Shown here in pieces: positions 53,992 to 64,000 of a stretch of DNA of 64,000 nucleotides; position 1 is the first letter of the stretch, and each line of letters begins with the position of its first letter. The notes beneath the pieces are model-generated. The model saw only the letters and a list, made by a program, of their open reading frames with translations, was not told the DNA's origin and did not search any database. The DNA is taken from contig OZ024872.1 of NCBI GenBank assembly GCA_964017185.1, forward strand, positions 39,252,188-39,316,187, in the 5' to 3' direction. The position numbers and the translations under genes were made by a program. The stretch comes from Rugalucina vietnamica. Lineage: Eukaryota; Mollusca; Bivalvia; Lucinida; Lucinidae.

Positions 53992-54168
53992 ACTTACCTT
54001 ATGATCCCACTGAGTGAAATAACAGACTGGTGTGTATTAACACAACGATAATGAACACCGGTAAAGTGATTTTTCTAGCGGCGTAACTATTGACCGAACA
54101 CTGCACATGCAAAACGAGGAAGCTTGTCCACTGTACCGCTTCGCTATTGTCAAAAATAGATCATATAC
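53992..54168 (+). repeat. Repeat Q, copy 2, left part
   Basis: It matches the reverse complement of about 410-649. Homology stops after GTCAAAAATAGATCA at 54168, where the PLE begins. The start codon at 54107 of the long reading frame lies in this host repeat, so the first 19-20 codons of that frame are not PLE sequence. Confidence 0.75.
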
Positions 54169-55394
54169 TGATGAGGTGTCTGTAGTAAATGCCCACTTAA
54201 ACGATTTACCTGTTCAGTTTTCTGTTTGTGTCAATGAAGGCCAAGACAAACTTCCTACGATGTATTGGTTACCTAAGTTTCACAAAAGACCATACAAAGC
54301 AAGATTTATTGCAAATTCTAGCTCTTGTACTACTACTGAACTTTCTAAATTATTAACTACCTGTCTTACTGCTATCAAATCTCATGTAATAAGATACTGT
54401 GAGACAGTGTATGAAACTTCAAATAAAAATTGGTTTTGGTCCATCCTCTGACCAAAGTCGGTATACACTTTGGTCATGTCAGAATGTGTGCGACGCCTTA
54501 TCCTATCTCATGGATAATATTTATATTAGATTTGGGACCAAGTTATACAGACAAATTGTTGGAATTCCGATGGGTACAAATTGTGCACCTCTCGTAGCTG
54601 ATTTATTTTTATACTGCTGCGAAAGAGATTTCATGGATTCTCTTAACCGTGATAATCAAGCTGACGTTATCGAGGCTTTTAATTCCACTTCTAGGTACCT
54701 CGATGACCTTTTGAACATTGACAACCCTTATTTTGAAGGTATGGTCAATCAAATTTATCCATCTGAACTACAGTTAAACAAAGCCAATATCTCGGATACC
54801 GAAGCCCCCTTTTTAGATCTACATCTTTCTGTTGCAAATGGATTTGTTTCTTCTAAAATTTATGATAAGCGCGATGACTTTGATTTTGATATAGTAAATT
54901 TTCCGTTTTTGGATGGTGACGTTCCTCGTCGTGCTTCTTATGGTGTATACATTTCGCAACTTATTAGGTTTGCTAGAGTCTGCAATCATGTTACAGACTT
55001 CAACGCTCGAAATAAATCTTTAACGGCCAAACTTCTCCAACAGGGCTATCGGTATCATAAACTTCGAAAAACCTTCTCTAAATTTTATCATAGACACTAT
55101 GAATTGATTTCCAAATATAATGTTGGGTTAAAGACGCTTTTAAGTGAGGGTCTTTCGGAACCAGAATTTTATGGTGACTTGGTTTACAAATTTAAGAAAC
55201 TTATAGGAAGTAATAATTTTTCTTTTCAGTTTAGAAAAATCATAACACGTTACAGACGTATAGGTTATAACTTGAATGTTATGCGACAGTCTGCATGCTT
55301 AGTTTTTAACCCAATCACGGTTGATAACTATGCTGCCTTCTTTAATTGCACGCCGGTGGGTCGGGCGTCAGACTCTATGATGACCCCGACTTAA
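54169..55394 (+). pseudogene. PLE reverse transcriptase, frameshifted with internal loss
   Basis: The first frame (to 54451) has LPTMYWLPKFHKRPYKARFI and SSSCTTTELSKLLTTCLTAI, the N-terminal RT blocks of PLEs. After NWFWSI the frame shifts by +1, and the next block (YTLWSCQNVCDALSYLMDNI) follows almost at once. The region that should carry catalytic motif A is not present. The second frame (to 55394) keeps GIPMGTNCAPLVADLFLY (54561-54614), the catalytic YLDD box (54696-54707), the thumb region and the end VGRASDSMMTPT. Without motif A the protein cannot be an active polymerase. Both the 5' truncation and the internal deletion show it is dead. Confidence 0.9.
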
Positions 55395-56018
55395 AGCTAT
55401 TCATTTTAGTTGGTTGGGGCCGGAGCTTCTTGTCTGTTGCTTGGCCCACCGGGGTCCAACTGATGTTTTTCTTTAGCTCCGGAGTTAGTAAGTTATTTGG
55501 CGCCCAGGGATCTCCATCGTCGGGCAGCTTACTGAATCTGTGAGTCCTGGTTTTTGATTCATCAGGATGTTTATCATGATTTATTTGTTTGTTCTTGATG
55601 ATTCATTTACTAGTTAGAGATTCACCACGAGGACCGAAGAACTAACTAAATGTTATGAACCACTGCGGAGGCTGGGGGTGGGGTTGCGGCCGTCTAAAAT
55701 CGATTTAAACCCGCCAGTAACTTTGTGTTACTGATCGTTCCAAGTCGATACTTCTGTGGTGGTTCTTTTTGTTTTATGTCTTGGTGTTTAAAATATTTTT
55801 GTGCTGTTGGCGCCTTATGTATGTTTGCATATTTTTGATTAAGTTAAGGTAACTGAGTGGCCACCTATTGGGAAAATAGCTGCTCATTCGGCTTACTAAA
55901 TGTTTTCATGGTAATAGTACCTGATTGTTGGTTTGTTTTTTTTTCCCATCTTGGTTTCTGGAGTGGGAGTCTTTTTCTAATTGCGCCTTTTCCTGATCTT
56001 TGCCTACTTGTACTTTTT
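55395..56018 (+). promoter_or_regulatory. PLE 3' untranslated tail, reference copy
   Basis: This is the longest tail in the window. Its landmarks are GGCGCCCAGGGATCTCCATC (55499), GAGATTCACCACGAGGACCG (55617), a hairpin CAGTAACTTTGTGTTACTG (55714-55732), GGCGCCTTATGTATGTTT (55809), TAACTGAGTGGCCACCTATT and the end TGCCTACTTGTACTTTTTT. The hairpin and the terminal 200 bp are the parts kept most often in the other copies, as expected if they are what the RT recognises. That role is an inference. Confidence 0.7.
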
Positions 56019-56440
56019 TCCCTTGTGCGTTTATAAATTATTGAGACATTATCTTTATTGGTACTCTTTAGCATTTTTTCTCTCAAAGTTATAAATCAAC
56101 AATAGGCATTTTTTATCTTTTATCGGAACAGTTAACAGATTGGCTGGTCAATATAAATGATCTCTTATATATGCAAAAAGCAAACTACCACCTCGTTATG
56201 ATTTTCAGATAGGTATATACTGTGTGTGTAAGTTTGTATTGCAGGTTTGAAACTCAGGTTGAAACCCTCGGACCTAAATTTCCGAAGTCTACATGGTCAG
56301 TTAGGGGACCGCAGTACGAAATGCGCAGCTGTATTTAATGGATACAGTTGGTCGTTTCTAACGATCATAAGCGCAATGCAAAATATGTGAAATTGGTTTC
56401 TGATTCATTGTTCTTGCACAACAATAACCCACTAGCCATA
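56019..56440 (+). repeat. Repeat Q, copy 2, right part
   Basis: It matches the reverse complement of 1-400: CAGCTGTATTTAATGGATAC, GTTGGTCGTTT and GAAATTGGTTTCTGATTCAT. Confidence 0.75.
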
Positions 56441-56600
56441 ATCTGCGAATCTGAAACCAATTTCCAACGAGCTGTACGTAACTGCTCAGTTAGATCTGAT
56501 ACACCCGCAGTGGACAACTATTTACTTGATAGCTTTAACTTTTGCCTCAGTTCTCAAACAAGAAGTTAAAATCTTTATATTGCAATCGTTGTAAAAAGGA
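56441..56600. other. Continuation beyond repeat Q
   Basis: Repeat Q may continue here, but the first copy is cut by the window edge. No feature was recognised. Confidence 0.3.
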
Positions 56601-56750
56601 ATTTTCATCACCTTTCTGGAGGTAAGATAAGTCACTTTCACCACCTGTCTGGAGGTAAGGAAAGTCACTTTCACCACCTGTCTTCGGGTAAAGAGAGTAA
56701 CTTTCCTCACCTCCAAACAGGCGTGAAAGAACTTTCACCACCTGGATAAC
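56601..56750. repeat. 36-37-bp minisatellite
   Basis: Units of CACTTTCACCACCTGTCTGG plus AGGTAAGGAAAGT repeat about four times, with a period of 36-37 bp and increasing divergence to the right. Overlapping minus ORFs (64 and 71 codons) translate the repeat. Confidence 0.85.
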
Positions 56751-56789
56751 TGACCATAACATCGCACTTGCAATACAGTATGGAAAATA

Positions 56790-57130
56790 ATTTCCTATGA
56801 GTTACATTGAAGTCATATGATAAATATGTATGAAATATCTGTTCAACTGATGACCATATAAACCATTTGTCATTTCTTTCTGTCTTCTACATTATACTGG
56901 GCACCTTTCTCGCTCGCGACAAGTAGTTGAAATTCAGTATCGCCTGACATCGCTTTAAGTCTGTTGACTTTATTATACAATTTGCTGTATCTTGGCAGAT
57001 ATCCTTAGGACCACCAGGCATTTTACAAAATGCACATAAAAAGGGAGTAGGGTTGGTTAATCGTCCATAAATCATTTCTGTGAGTTTTAGAAACACGCCT
57101 TATGCCGGTATTGAAAGCAGAAAGACCGCT
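56790..57130 (+). repeat. Module H/I segment, copy 1
   Basis: GAAATATCTGTTCAACTGAT, CATTTCTTTCTGTCTTCTAC and AGTATCGCCTGACATC match 58938-59060. Confidence 0.7.
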
Positions 57131-57217
57131 CTTTAACATAGTGTAAGCTGTTTTCGTTTTACTACTGAAAGGTCACGGCGCAGGGGTCACCGTTGAAAAA
57201 TCGATGCGCACGGACTT

Positions 57218-57240
57218 TTTTTTTTTTTTTTTTTTTTTTT
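57218..57240. repeat. Poly(T) run of about 23
   Basis: An uninterrupted T tract. Confidence 0.9.
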
Positions 57241-57599
57241 CGATTTGAGTCCCGATTTTGTCCTCCTTTCTCCTGTCTTTCTATCTTTCTTCTCTCTCTT
57301 CTTGTGTAATTTTTTCAGCCCTAGCAGTTCGATTGCACTTGTTAGGTTTGAGAGTGGTTGCGATTCAAAGATACCAGGGTAAACTCGACCTTTTTAACAC
57401 AGAAAAATCACGTTTTTTCCAACTTTCCGGACCTCTAACTCGCTTGTTTGATGCAATTAAGCTTTAAATCGGTTAGAGCCTACTTACTGGGCAATCGAAA
57501 CATACAAAAAGATCGCACATGCTAGCTTTAGCAATGTCATGAGGGTCGATCAAAAAGTGTCTGGCAGCAATTACGCATAAATACGCTCTGGAAGTGGAA
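57241..57599. other. Unassigned stretch
   Basis: A 69-codon ORF (57258-57467) with a leucine- and serine-rich N-terminus has no recognisable domain. Nothing else supported. Confidence 0.35.
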
Positions 57600-57985
57600 A
57601 GGATATTGGCGATTATACTGTCAGTTTAGTCTGGCAAATATTCTACGACAATGTTTTTTGGTTTAACTAACATTCTATTATTGTTAATCGAAAAGCTCTA
57701 GACTCTTGCATACTGGTGTATATAACATTTATTGCAACTCTGCAATATTACAAATGAGAAAAAAAACGATAGAATCAAATAAATGAAGGGAAAAAAAACA
57801 CAAAATAGTAAAACAAGAAAGCAAAAGTAAATATAAAAATAACAGTAAACGTTCAACTCTTCAATCATACAAAATGCAAACCAAACAGCTTTTTGACAAT
57901 AAACTATATACTTAAAAGTTAGCATACCGGATATGTTGTATTAAAGAAAACCCAACTTGTAAGTCTCCTTTACTAAAGGCTTTTA
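57600..57985 (+). repeat. Module I, copy 1
   Basis: GTCAGTTTAGTCTGGCAAAT, ATTCTACGACAATG, AATCGAAAAGCTCTAGACTC and CTCTGCAATATTACAAAT recur at 59135-59290 and 59330-59460. Confidence 0.75.
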
Positions 57986-58640
57986 AATGTATACACATGG
58001 AAATAAGTTAGGGAACACTTTTAGCTCTTGGGGAAAGTTTGAAAAAATCCGTTTTCTTTTTTGCTGGCGATACTGAAATTTTAATCACATATATTTCATA
58101 CCTTGGCCTAGCTACAGACCAATTTATGGAAATTCACAACATTTTGTCTTTGTACTACGGAGGATACAATATGCCATACATGTATGTGAAAAACTTCACT
58201 TTTACTTAAAACAAGTTTGCCTTTTTGCTTCTGCACTCCGCTAAACTCAATTTTTGACAGCAAAACAGGAATAAAATGTTGACTCTTATCGTTTTGAATG
58301 AATAAACGACTTCGGACCTAAAACTTCATGCGTCATCTCTAAACCTTCTAATCATACAAAATCTACTGTTTGCATTGATTTCTATGGAAAGCAAAATTCG
58401 TGGATATTTTGCAAAAAAAGCCGTTAAAGAATGATTCCGCTTGGACACTATAACCAGAACGTGCATGTTAAAATTCCTAAAGGGTCATATCGAATATCTG
58501 ACCAAAAATTTACAACCTGCAAAATGTATACCCAAAGAACAAAACGTGATCAAGAAACCTACCCCCGGGAAAGTATGGACCTACCGCCGACAGTCGGTCA
58601 GAAAATAAAGAATTTGTGATCAAAGTTCAACAAGTAATGT
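57986..58640 (+). repeat. Module H, copy 1
   Basis: ACACATGGAAATAAGTTAGG, CTTGGCCTAGCTACAGACCA, GAACAAAACGTGATCA and the stretch between match 62985-63541 over about 560 bp. Here the sequence passes unbroken from GTGATCAAGAAAC to CTACCCC, the point where a PLE tail is inserted in the other copy. Confidence 0.8.
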
Positions 58641-58899
58641 CTCAGCTTTATGCTTGCGAAAAAGTACGACAATGCGATTTCAAATAATGAAGTTATCGCA
58701 ACGACTAGCAGTGCGTTTCTTAATTTTAGCAAAAAAAATCTGAATCAAAGATGGCCGCTGTCCGCCACAGATAATGTTTGATGCTAACCATTTTCACATA
58801 GAAGCAACTTTGGATATTACAGATTCTGACAAGTTGTCAAAACATTTTTTATATTCTTTACAAAGAAGGATATATTCAGTCCAAAGGTGGTAGTCACAT
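58641..58899. other. Unassigned stretch
   Basis: Nothing supported. Confidence 0.3.
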
Positions 58900-59610
58900 T
58901 ATTACAGGTGTTCCCTAACTTATTTCCATGTGTATATATATGAAATATCTGTTCAATTGATGACCATATTTGCCATTTGTCGTTTCTTTCTGTCTCCTGC
59001 ATTATGCTGTACACCATTCGCGCGACCAGTAGTTGGAATTCAATATCGCCTGACATCTTGTTTGATTGCATGCTTTAAGTCTATTGACTTCGTTATACAA
59101 TTTGCTGTAGTTTGGCAGATATTGGCATTATGCTGTCAGTTTAGTCTGGCAAATTATATTCTACGACAATGGTTATTGGCTGAACTAACATTCTAATAGT
59201 ATCATGTTTAATCGAAAAGCTCTAGACTCATGCATTCTGGTGTATATATCATTTATTGCAGCTATGCAATATTACAAATAAGAAATGCAATAGAAACAAA
59301 TAAATGTAAAAACACAGTAAAACAACTATATTCTACGACAATTGTTATTGGCTATTGGTTTAACTAAAATTCTATGATGTTTAATCGAAAAGCTATAGAC
59401 TCTTGAAAACTAGTGTATATAGCATTTATCGCAACTCTGCAATATTACAAATAAGAAAGACAGTAAAACAAGAAAACAAAATTTAGTATATAAGAATAAC
59501 AGAAAACGTTAAAACTCTTCAAACTTATAAACTATAATATGCAAAACAAAACCGTTTATTGTCAGTAAACTATAAACTAAAACGTTATCATACCGGATAA
59601 TAATAATTTA
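58900..59610 (+). repeat. Module H/I segment, copies 2 and 3
   Basis: The first 170 bp match 56820-56995. Two successive versions of module I follow (59117-59320 and 59325-59610), both with TTCTACGACAAT, AATCGAAAAGCT and CAATATTACAAATAAGAAA. Confidence 0.7.
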
Positions 59611-59639
59611 ATTCTCAGGAAGTCATTGCTGGAATAATA

Positions 59640-59770
59640 AAATGTTCCTTTTCGATAAATGCCAAATGTGTTCAAAACAACGACCCCAGTTTCACTCGTG
59701 TTGTGCTTCCTTGTGAACACTGAAACTTCCAACTCACTCGATAAAAATTTGGCTTAAAAAGTACCACACT
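59640..59770. repeat. Worn copy of the 43251-43400 hairpin family
   Basis: GTGTTCAAAACAACGACCCC, TTTCACTCGTGTTGTGC and CAACTCACTCGATAAAAATTTGG keep the order of the hairpin, but base pairing is mostly lost. Confidence 0.55.
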
Positions 59771-60038
59771 CTTGTATTTGTTATTTATTGGTGTCATGGA
59801 ATAGGGCTCCGCCCAGTATTCAATATCCCTTATTTAAGACAACGCCTTAATATCACAAAAGTTTCTTAAAATAGCCTCATATTGAAAGACCATATATAAA
59901 TGCTAATGACATCCGAAGAAAAGTTAATTCCAAAACAGACGTTCAACAGGAAATGAAACTCAAATTAATGCCATCCCGTAGGCTTCGAGACACTTTTTGT
60001 TTCATGGAATTGGAATGAGACGACGCACCACTTATAAT

Positions 60039-60274
60039 TGAGCCGTCTCGTGGGAAAACCAACAATGTGTTTTTCGAACAGGTCTAACACAAACCGGCCT
60101 GTACAGTCACAGAAGCAGGCTAGAAGCTTGAAATTTCGGATTTAAGTAGGAGAGGAATTGTACTATCCGAGTAGCGAAAACAAAGGCGCTGATCAGCTTC
60201 GCAGTTACTGCGAAGCTGATCTGTGCCTTTGTTTTCGCCTATGCAGAGTGTTGGTTTTCCCATGAGGCGGCTCA
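60039..60274 (-). mobile_element. TGAGCC-type MITE, best preserved
   Basis: TGAGCCGTCTCGTGGGAAAA and the inverse TTTTCCCATGAGGCGGCTCA are the ends. The central hairpin AGCTTCGCAGT-ACTGCGAAGCT is intact, in the reverse orientation to 37115-37350. GCCTGTACAGTCACAGAAGC is the shared internal block. Confidence 0.85.
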
Positions 60275-60699
60275 ATCATTAGTTAATATGACACCAGTTC
60301 CTTTGTCGAAGCTTGATTCATTGTCAAATCAGGGTCAGCAGGCAAAAGTCATTTACGGTCAAATTCGGGTTGGCGGACGCCTGTACTTATGCGGTGGCGA
60401 CGGATAGCTTACGTCGTTTAATTTAAAACCAACTGCGTATCCGAGACTTTTGAGCTTGTGCTTTTGGCTTACAAACTCTGATCTCAAATTGAGAAATCCA
60501 ACCCAGACACCGGGCGGGAATGACATTACAAACAAAGGCACTATGTAAAATAAAACATTATTTATGAAGAACACTATAAACAGCTCTTCACCAATTGTAG
60601 TCATTTAGATAGCACCAACGAAACGCAAAGATGGCAAACACAACATAGACAGACAGGACTGAAACATACAACAGACAATATAAACACAAAAGTGATGAG
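60275..60699. other. Unassigned stretch
   Basis: An 81-codon minus ORF (60359-60604) has a hydrophobic N-terminal half but no domain I recognise. I do not call it. Confidence 0.35.
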
Positions 60700-61134
60700 A
60701 CAAAATCATTTGAGCCGTGATGGGAATTTTTTCATGACACACAAGGGCCATATTTATTCTGCAGTCTGAAGTCAATCTGGCCAAAGTTTGAACTCTTTCG
60801 AGATATTGTGGTTTTATTTATTACTAACACGAATGAAGAAGATCCAATAAAAAATGAAGCGGCTAGAGATTTCCCCATTATAACCCTATGGGCGTCACAT
60901 GTTGTCATGGTTAGCAGAGTTCTCATTCGATCTGCTTCACGATCATATGCAGGCAAGCCCCCACTCAAAGATTTTTTCATGTAATATATGATCACAACTA
61001 GCTAACTAGTATTGAATATATTAGTATTTGTAAGTGTTTACGGACGGACGGACGCACGGACGGACGGACCACGGCTCGATGCCCATTCTACATCTACAAG
61101 CTTATCTTGTGAGCCTTCGGCTGACGTGAGCTAA
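60700..61134 (+). mobile_element. Fragment of a tandem-core element with 3' hairpin
   Basis: A (GGACGGAC)n-type run at 61042-61072 is followed by a hairpin GAGCCTTCGGCTGAC and GTGAGCTAAAT. This parallels the right end of the element at 10520-13072 (ACGGGA run, hairpin, GTCGAGCTAAAT). The left boundary is not visible. Helentron-like membership is an inference. Confidence 0.45.
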
Positions 61135-61205
61135 ATATTTACAATTATTGGCGTCACGGAGTAAATAGTTATACTTATTGACTTATTAGCAATATCCAGA
61201 AGGTG

Positions 61206-61640
61206 AATTGGCGTACGTAAGTAAGTAAGTAAGTAATGTTTTATTAAAGTGTCACATATCAAATATACATATACATAAAACATTAAAACAACATGAACAT
61301 ATTTGATATCCAGCCTTTAAGACTTATGAGACTCTATATGCTGGTAATGAACAAGCCTAAAATGGAACCATAAATACAGTAGAAATTCTTAAAAAATACA
61401 GAAATTTAAGACATATTTTGAGATATATATACAATATACATTATGATACATTAAAGTAAAATGGGTATTGTATGTATAAAAACAAAGTAAATGAACAACA
61501 CTTTCATAGCAACGCCATAAGTCATATCGTTAGAAACATCTCCCCGACACACAGAGGAAACCAGCGTTGAAGCTGCGAGCCGTCGGAAGAACTGGCTCAC
61601 CAGGGACAACAGACACCGGGCTTTTACGTATGTTTGATAT
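61206..61640 (-). mobile_element. Probable LINE 3' tail
   Basis: On the minus strand this ends CACTTTAATAAAACATTACT followed by (TACT)n (plus strand 61207-61228). That arrangement, an AATAAA-like signal then a simple tetranucleotide tail, is usual for CR1/RTE-type LINE 3' ends. No coding sequence remains. The extent on the right is a guess from base composition. Confidence 0.45.
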
Positions 61641-61678
61641 ACTTTTTACAATCCGCTATTACATTGAGTGCATAAATA

Positions 61679-62978
61679 TATGAGGGTCTGGATGGGGTAT
61701 AATGCTTAATGAATAATGGCCTAAAATTTTAAATGAGAGTGAATAAAGAGCAAAAAATTTAATGATTAGTGAATAATGAGGTCCTAATGAATAAATGTTA
61801 ATTTTTAATGAATAGTAGAGTAAAATAATGAATAGTGAATAATAGCATTTTAAAGAATAATGAATATGTTAAATTTGATTATGGATTTGTCTTAGATGGC
61901 CTCCCTGACATTCCAGAATTTCAATTTTCTTCTGGGGTCTGGACGCCCCCAGACCCGATTTAGTTCAAATGTTGTATCATATTTCAGAAATCCTGGAATG
62001 TTTGGAAAGACATATGTCTGGAAGCCAAGCATGTAGGGACTCACCTCAAGGACCAATTGAAAAAGAAATGTGTCATTTGAAGGCAGAGAAAAATAAATTA
62101 AATCATTCTGGGTGTTTACTGAGCCAGATACTATTTCACTGTTTTGTTTGCTTATTATATGTATTTTCCTTTTATTCTATTACCCCACTTTGTCCTTATT
62201 ATATATGTTCCAATCCTATAATGATAATAGTTTCTGTGGATGGACATCATCTTGCTTTTTTATAGGACAGAACATAATTATAGTGTCTTTTGCAATCAGA
62301 AAGTTAACATGGCAGCACTAAGAACGTTAATGTAAATCTATCTGGCAATTTATATGACACTACATATTTTTTTCCTCGCTTGCTTCGCTCGCTCGGTATT
62401 TAAGACATTAATAAATAATAAAATTTATTGTACAATCAGGCTCAAGCACAAATCCATACATCACAGTTTACTAATTAAAAACAACAGCATTTTATTATAA
62501 CTTTTACCCCTGAAATTACATTTTTTTCTGAAATAACCTTTGGTATTCATAATTGAAGAGAAAGATTCAGGGTAAAACTTAGGGCGTATTCAGTATTTAA
62601 GGTGGAGGGGATTATACTCCCAACAGATTTAAAAAGGGGATTTGCTAAAATGAATCGGTATACTATTTCAGTAAATTTATATGAGGCTTTGTGGTCTAGC
62701 AGAGTATATATGCTTCTCTCAAGATGTTAATATCAAGGTTGCACTCAGCTGTCTACAATTTAATATCATAGAACTAGTCCTTGTGGCTTGAGATAGGGGA
62801 TGCCTTAGATGGGGAACGCCTATTTGCTTATGTGAAGAAGGCGTGACTAGTAATTATCTTATTTTAATGAATAATTGAGCTTATTTTAATGCATAAGCCA
62901 AAATGTTAATGACAGTGAATAAATAGCTAAATTTTTAGTGATTAGTGAATACCAGGACCCCCCATCCAGACCCTCATA
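61679..62978. mobile_element. TIR element ending TATGAGGGTCTGGATGGGG
   Basis: TATGAGGGTCTGGATGGGG at the left and CCCCCATCCAGACCCTCATA at the right are near-perfect inverted repeats. Both subterminal zones are rich in AATGAATAAT and GTGAATAAT words. TATA-type sequence flanks both sides, and module H copy 1 shows the uninterrupted site near 57972-57990. The 98-codon ORF at 61969-62265 has no recognisable domain, and no transposase is present. Confidence 0.75.
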
Positions 62979-62982
62979 TATA

Positions 62983-63541
62983 CACATGGAAATAAGTTAG
63001 GGAACACTTTTAGCTCTTCGGAAATGTTTCAAAAAATCCATTTCCCTATTATCTGGCGGTACTGAAATTTTTATCACATGTATATCAACCTTGGCCTAGC
63101 GACAGGCCAATTTATGGAATTTTTACAACATTTTGTCCTTGAACTACGGAGGACACAATGTGCCATATATGAAAAACTCCACTTTTACTGAATACGAGTT
63201 TGCCTTTTTGCTTCTGCACTCCGCAAAACTCAACTTTTGAATGCGAAACAGGAATAGAATGTTGCATCTCATTGCGTTCCCTATAAATAAACGACTTCGG
63301 ATCTAAAAATTCATGTTTCACCTTCAAAACAACTAATCATACAAAATCTGCAGTTTGCATTGATTTCTATGGAAGACAAAATTGTTGGATTTTTTGCAAA
63401 TAAATCCGTAAAAGAATAAATTCGCTATGGCGCTATGACCAGAACATACATATTTAAATTCCTAAAGGCTCATATCGAATATCTGGCCCAACGTTTACAA
63501 CCTGCAAAATGTATAGCCAAAGAACAAAACGTGATCATGAA
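62983..63541 (+). repeat. Module H, copy 2
   Basis: It matches 57986-58555 with scattered differences. It begins at the right edge of the preceding TIR element and ends where the PLE tail starts. Confidence 0.8.
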
Positions 63542-63543
63542 AA

Positions 63544-64000
63544 GGTACAAGTAGGCAAAGATCAGGAAAAGGCGCAATCAGCAAAAGATTCCCTCTCCAA
63601 AAACCCGAGGTGGGAAAAAACCAAACTAACAATTAGGTACCTATACCATGAAAACATTTCGTAAGCCGAATGAGCAGCTATTTTCCCAATAGGTGGCCAA
63701 TCAGTTACCTTAACTTAACTAAAAATATGATAACATACATAAGGCGCCAACAGCACAAAAATATCAAACACCAAGACATAAAACAAAAAGAACCACCACA
63801 GAAGTATCGACTTGGAACGATCAGTAACAAAAAGTTACTGGCGGGCTTAAATCGATTTTACACGGCCGAAACCTCACCCTCAGCTTCTGCAGTGGTTCGT
63901 AACATTTAGTTAGTTCTTCGGTCCTCGTGATGAATCCCTAACTAGTCAATGAATCATCAAGAATAAACAAATAAATCATGATTAACATCCTGATGAATCA
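63544..64000 (-). mobile_element. PLE 3' tail, minus strand, runs off the window
   Basis: The element's 3' end is at the left (complement of TGCCTACTTGTACC, near 63545). The hairpin block (63823-63841) and GAGATTCACCACGAGGACCG-like block lie further right, and the window ends within TGATTCATCAGGATG. Since no truncation point is reached, the RT part may lie beyond 64000. It interrupts module H after GTGATCATGAAA. Confidence 0.85.

Larger units (their letters stand above)
54169..56018 (+). mobile_element. Penelope-like element, 5'-truncated, in repeat Q
   Basis: The left boundary is where repeat Q breaks off (54168). The right boundary follows TGCCTACTTGTACTTTTTT, after which Q resumes with CCCTTGTGCG. 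The element holds a broken reverse transcriptase and a 3' UTR of about 620 bp. There is no GIY-YIG endonuclease after the RT. In Penelope, Poseidon and Neptune types that domain follows the RT, while Athena types lack it and Chlamys/Naiad types carry it at the N-terminus. With the 5' end missing, the type here cannot be decided. Confidence 0.85.

Noticed and set aside
61969..62265. 98-codon ORF as a captured host exon
   Set aside because: The start looks protein-like (MLYHISEILECLERHMSGSQ), but there is no recognisable domain, the second half is hydrophobic low-complexity sequence, and another frame overlaps.

Overview
The window looks like non-coding DNA from a bivalve mollusc, read by eye without alignment tools. 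It is A+T-rich (about two thirds by impression) and holds no host gene I can support. There are no rRNA or tRNA genes, no CRISPR array and no operon-like layout. The mollusc call is an inference from three things: short elements starting TGAGCCGYGTCATGAGAAAA with a central hairpin, Penelope-like retroelements with the IPMGTNCAP reverse transcriptase signature, and tandem-cored elements ending in a small hairpin plus GAGCTAAA. I associate all three with bivalve genomes. I cannot name the species.

The only protein-coding sequence recognised is retrotransposon debris. A Penelope-like element (PLE) at 54169-56018 is 5'-truncated and carries a broken reverse transcriptase. At least seven further pieces of its 3' tail are scattered through the window, and one runs off the right edge. 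A second, diverged PLE-type RT fragment lies hidden on the minus strand at 28214-28435, inside a 4.4 kb foldback structure. A 5'-truncated LINE lies at about 33590-34879 and has one in-frame stop. A probable LINE 3' tail lies at 61206-61640.

Layout. 0-10 kb: one copy of a repeat with a 151-bp hairpin, small TIR elements, a 28-bp minisatellite, and a mariner-type MITE at 9374-10355. 10.5-13.1 kb: a tandem-array element with subterminal inverted repeats, interrupted by a PLE tail. 13.4-15.2 kb: an element whose interior is written almost entirely in the word TACGAT/ATCGTA, followed by a small relative. 16-19.5 kb: a mosaic of dispersed modules plus a TTAA-flanked element. 21.3-24.5 kb: a 3.2 kb composite whose core is a dense array of the palindrome GGATATCC. 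26-30.4 kb: the giant foldback. 31.8-35 kb: a second mariner-type MITE and the LINE. 36-49 kb: many MITEs, microsatellites and a pair of 600-bp inverted arms about 4 kb apart. 49.9-51.7 kb: a TIR element with a tRNA-derived SINE nested in it, then another word-type element (GAATGC). 53.8-56.4 kb: the PLE inserted in a second copy of the repeat found at 1-800. 56.6-64 kb: duplicated modules, another TIR element and the terminal PLE tail.

The most interesting signal is a recurring design. Several otherwise unrelated elements have terminal inverted repeats and an interior made of a single short word used on both strands (TACGAT, GGATATCC, ATCCGTA, GAATGC, perhaps TGAATAAT). Three of them, plus a small MITE, share a terminal pattern close to GCCTnGKTnnCAC. 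Several insertions can be proved inside the window because another copy of the host repeat keeps the uninterrupted site.
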